A DNA stretch of 15,003 bases from J005 sp964613235 (GTDB lineage Bacteria; Pseudomonadota; Zetaproteobacteria; Mariprofundales; Mariprofundaceae). The notes under the pieces were generated by a model. It worked only from the letters and a program-made list of their open reading frames with translations. It ran no database searches and was not told the DNA's origin. Position 1 is the first letter of the stretch, and the number at the start of each line of letters is the position of its first letter. This document shows positions 14,960 to 15,003 of this stretch, one piece after another. The stretch covers positions 1-15,003 of the forward strand of contig CAZTGM010000046.1 of assembly GCA_964613235.1 (NCBI GenBank). The letters are read 5' to 3'. The translations under genes and the position numbers were made by a program.

Positions 14960-15003
14960 GAAATGTCGGGCATGATTTTTACCGTATGACTATCTGGCTA
15001 AAC

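Noticed and set aside
14986..15003. Start of a further plus-strand gene at the right edge
   Set aside because: Only six codons are visible, with no ribosome site, so it cannot be supported.

Overview
The window is one end of a contig from a proteobacterium, most likely Gammaproteobacteria or a nearby lineage. HflD and the DNA polymerase III chi subunit HolC point there, together with TrxC, SerB, SixA and SlyD. Most genes are ordinary chromosomal housekeeping genes of moderate GC content. Genus or family cannot be fixed from the sequence alone. I found no rRNA, tRNA, CRISPR array, insertion sequence or replication origin.

Left end (1-~860): bases 1-55 are not biological. They match an Illumina Nextera i7 adapter with its index and the transposon mosaic end. 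The 5'-truncated gene that follows (57-788) resembles the DUF3800 family. Its stop codon sits inside an attC-like recombination site (~783-854) with a hairpin and an extrahelical base. I read this as the last gene cassette of an integron array that continues off the contig.

Core block 1 (918-2745): trxC and map lie on the minus strand, and trxC has a good promoter of its own. A sixA-like histidine phosphatase is divergent from map. Core block 2 (2737-7428, minus): mfd, serB and hflD form a tight operon with an ATGA stop/start overlap between mfd and serB. Divergent from mfd is mgtE (7582-8949), a magnesium channel with a short inverted repeat in its leader.

Sugar block (8941-13097): a ROK-family glucokinase and glycogen synthase glgA are coupled by an ATGA overlap on the minus strand. 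They are divergent from pgi. Two good promoters lie back to back in the 144-bp gap. Glucokinase, phosphoglucose isomerase and glycogen synthase together form the glucose / glucose-6-P / fructose-6-P / glycogen node. Right end (13171-14887): a PAP2-type membrane phosphatase overlaps holC, and slyD faces them on the minus strand with a clear terminator.

No wholly new system is evident. The points most worth checking are the adapter contamination that creates a false gene start, the integron cassette edge, and a few unassigned inverted repeats near promoters. Both convergent gene pairs (sixA/hflD and mgtE/ROK) overlap by 9 bp at their 3' ends.
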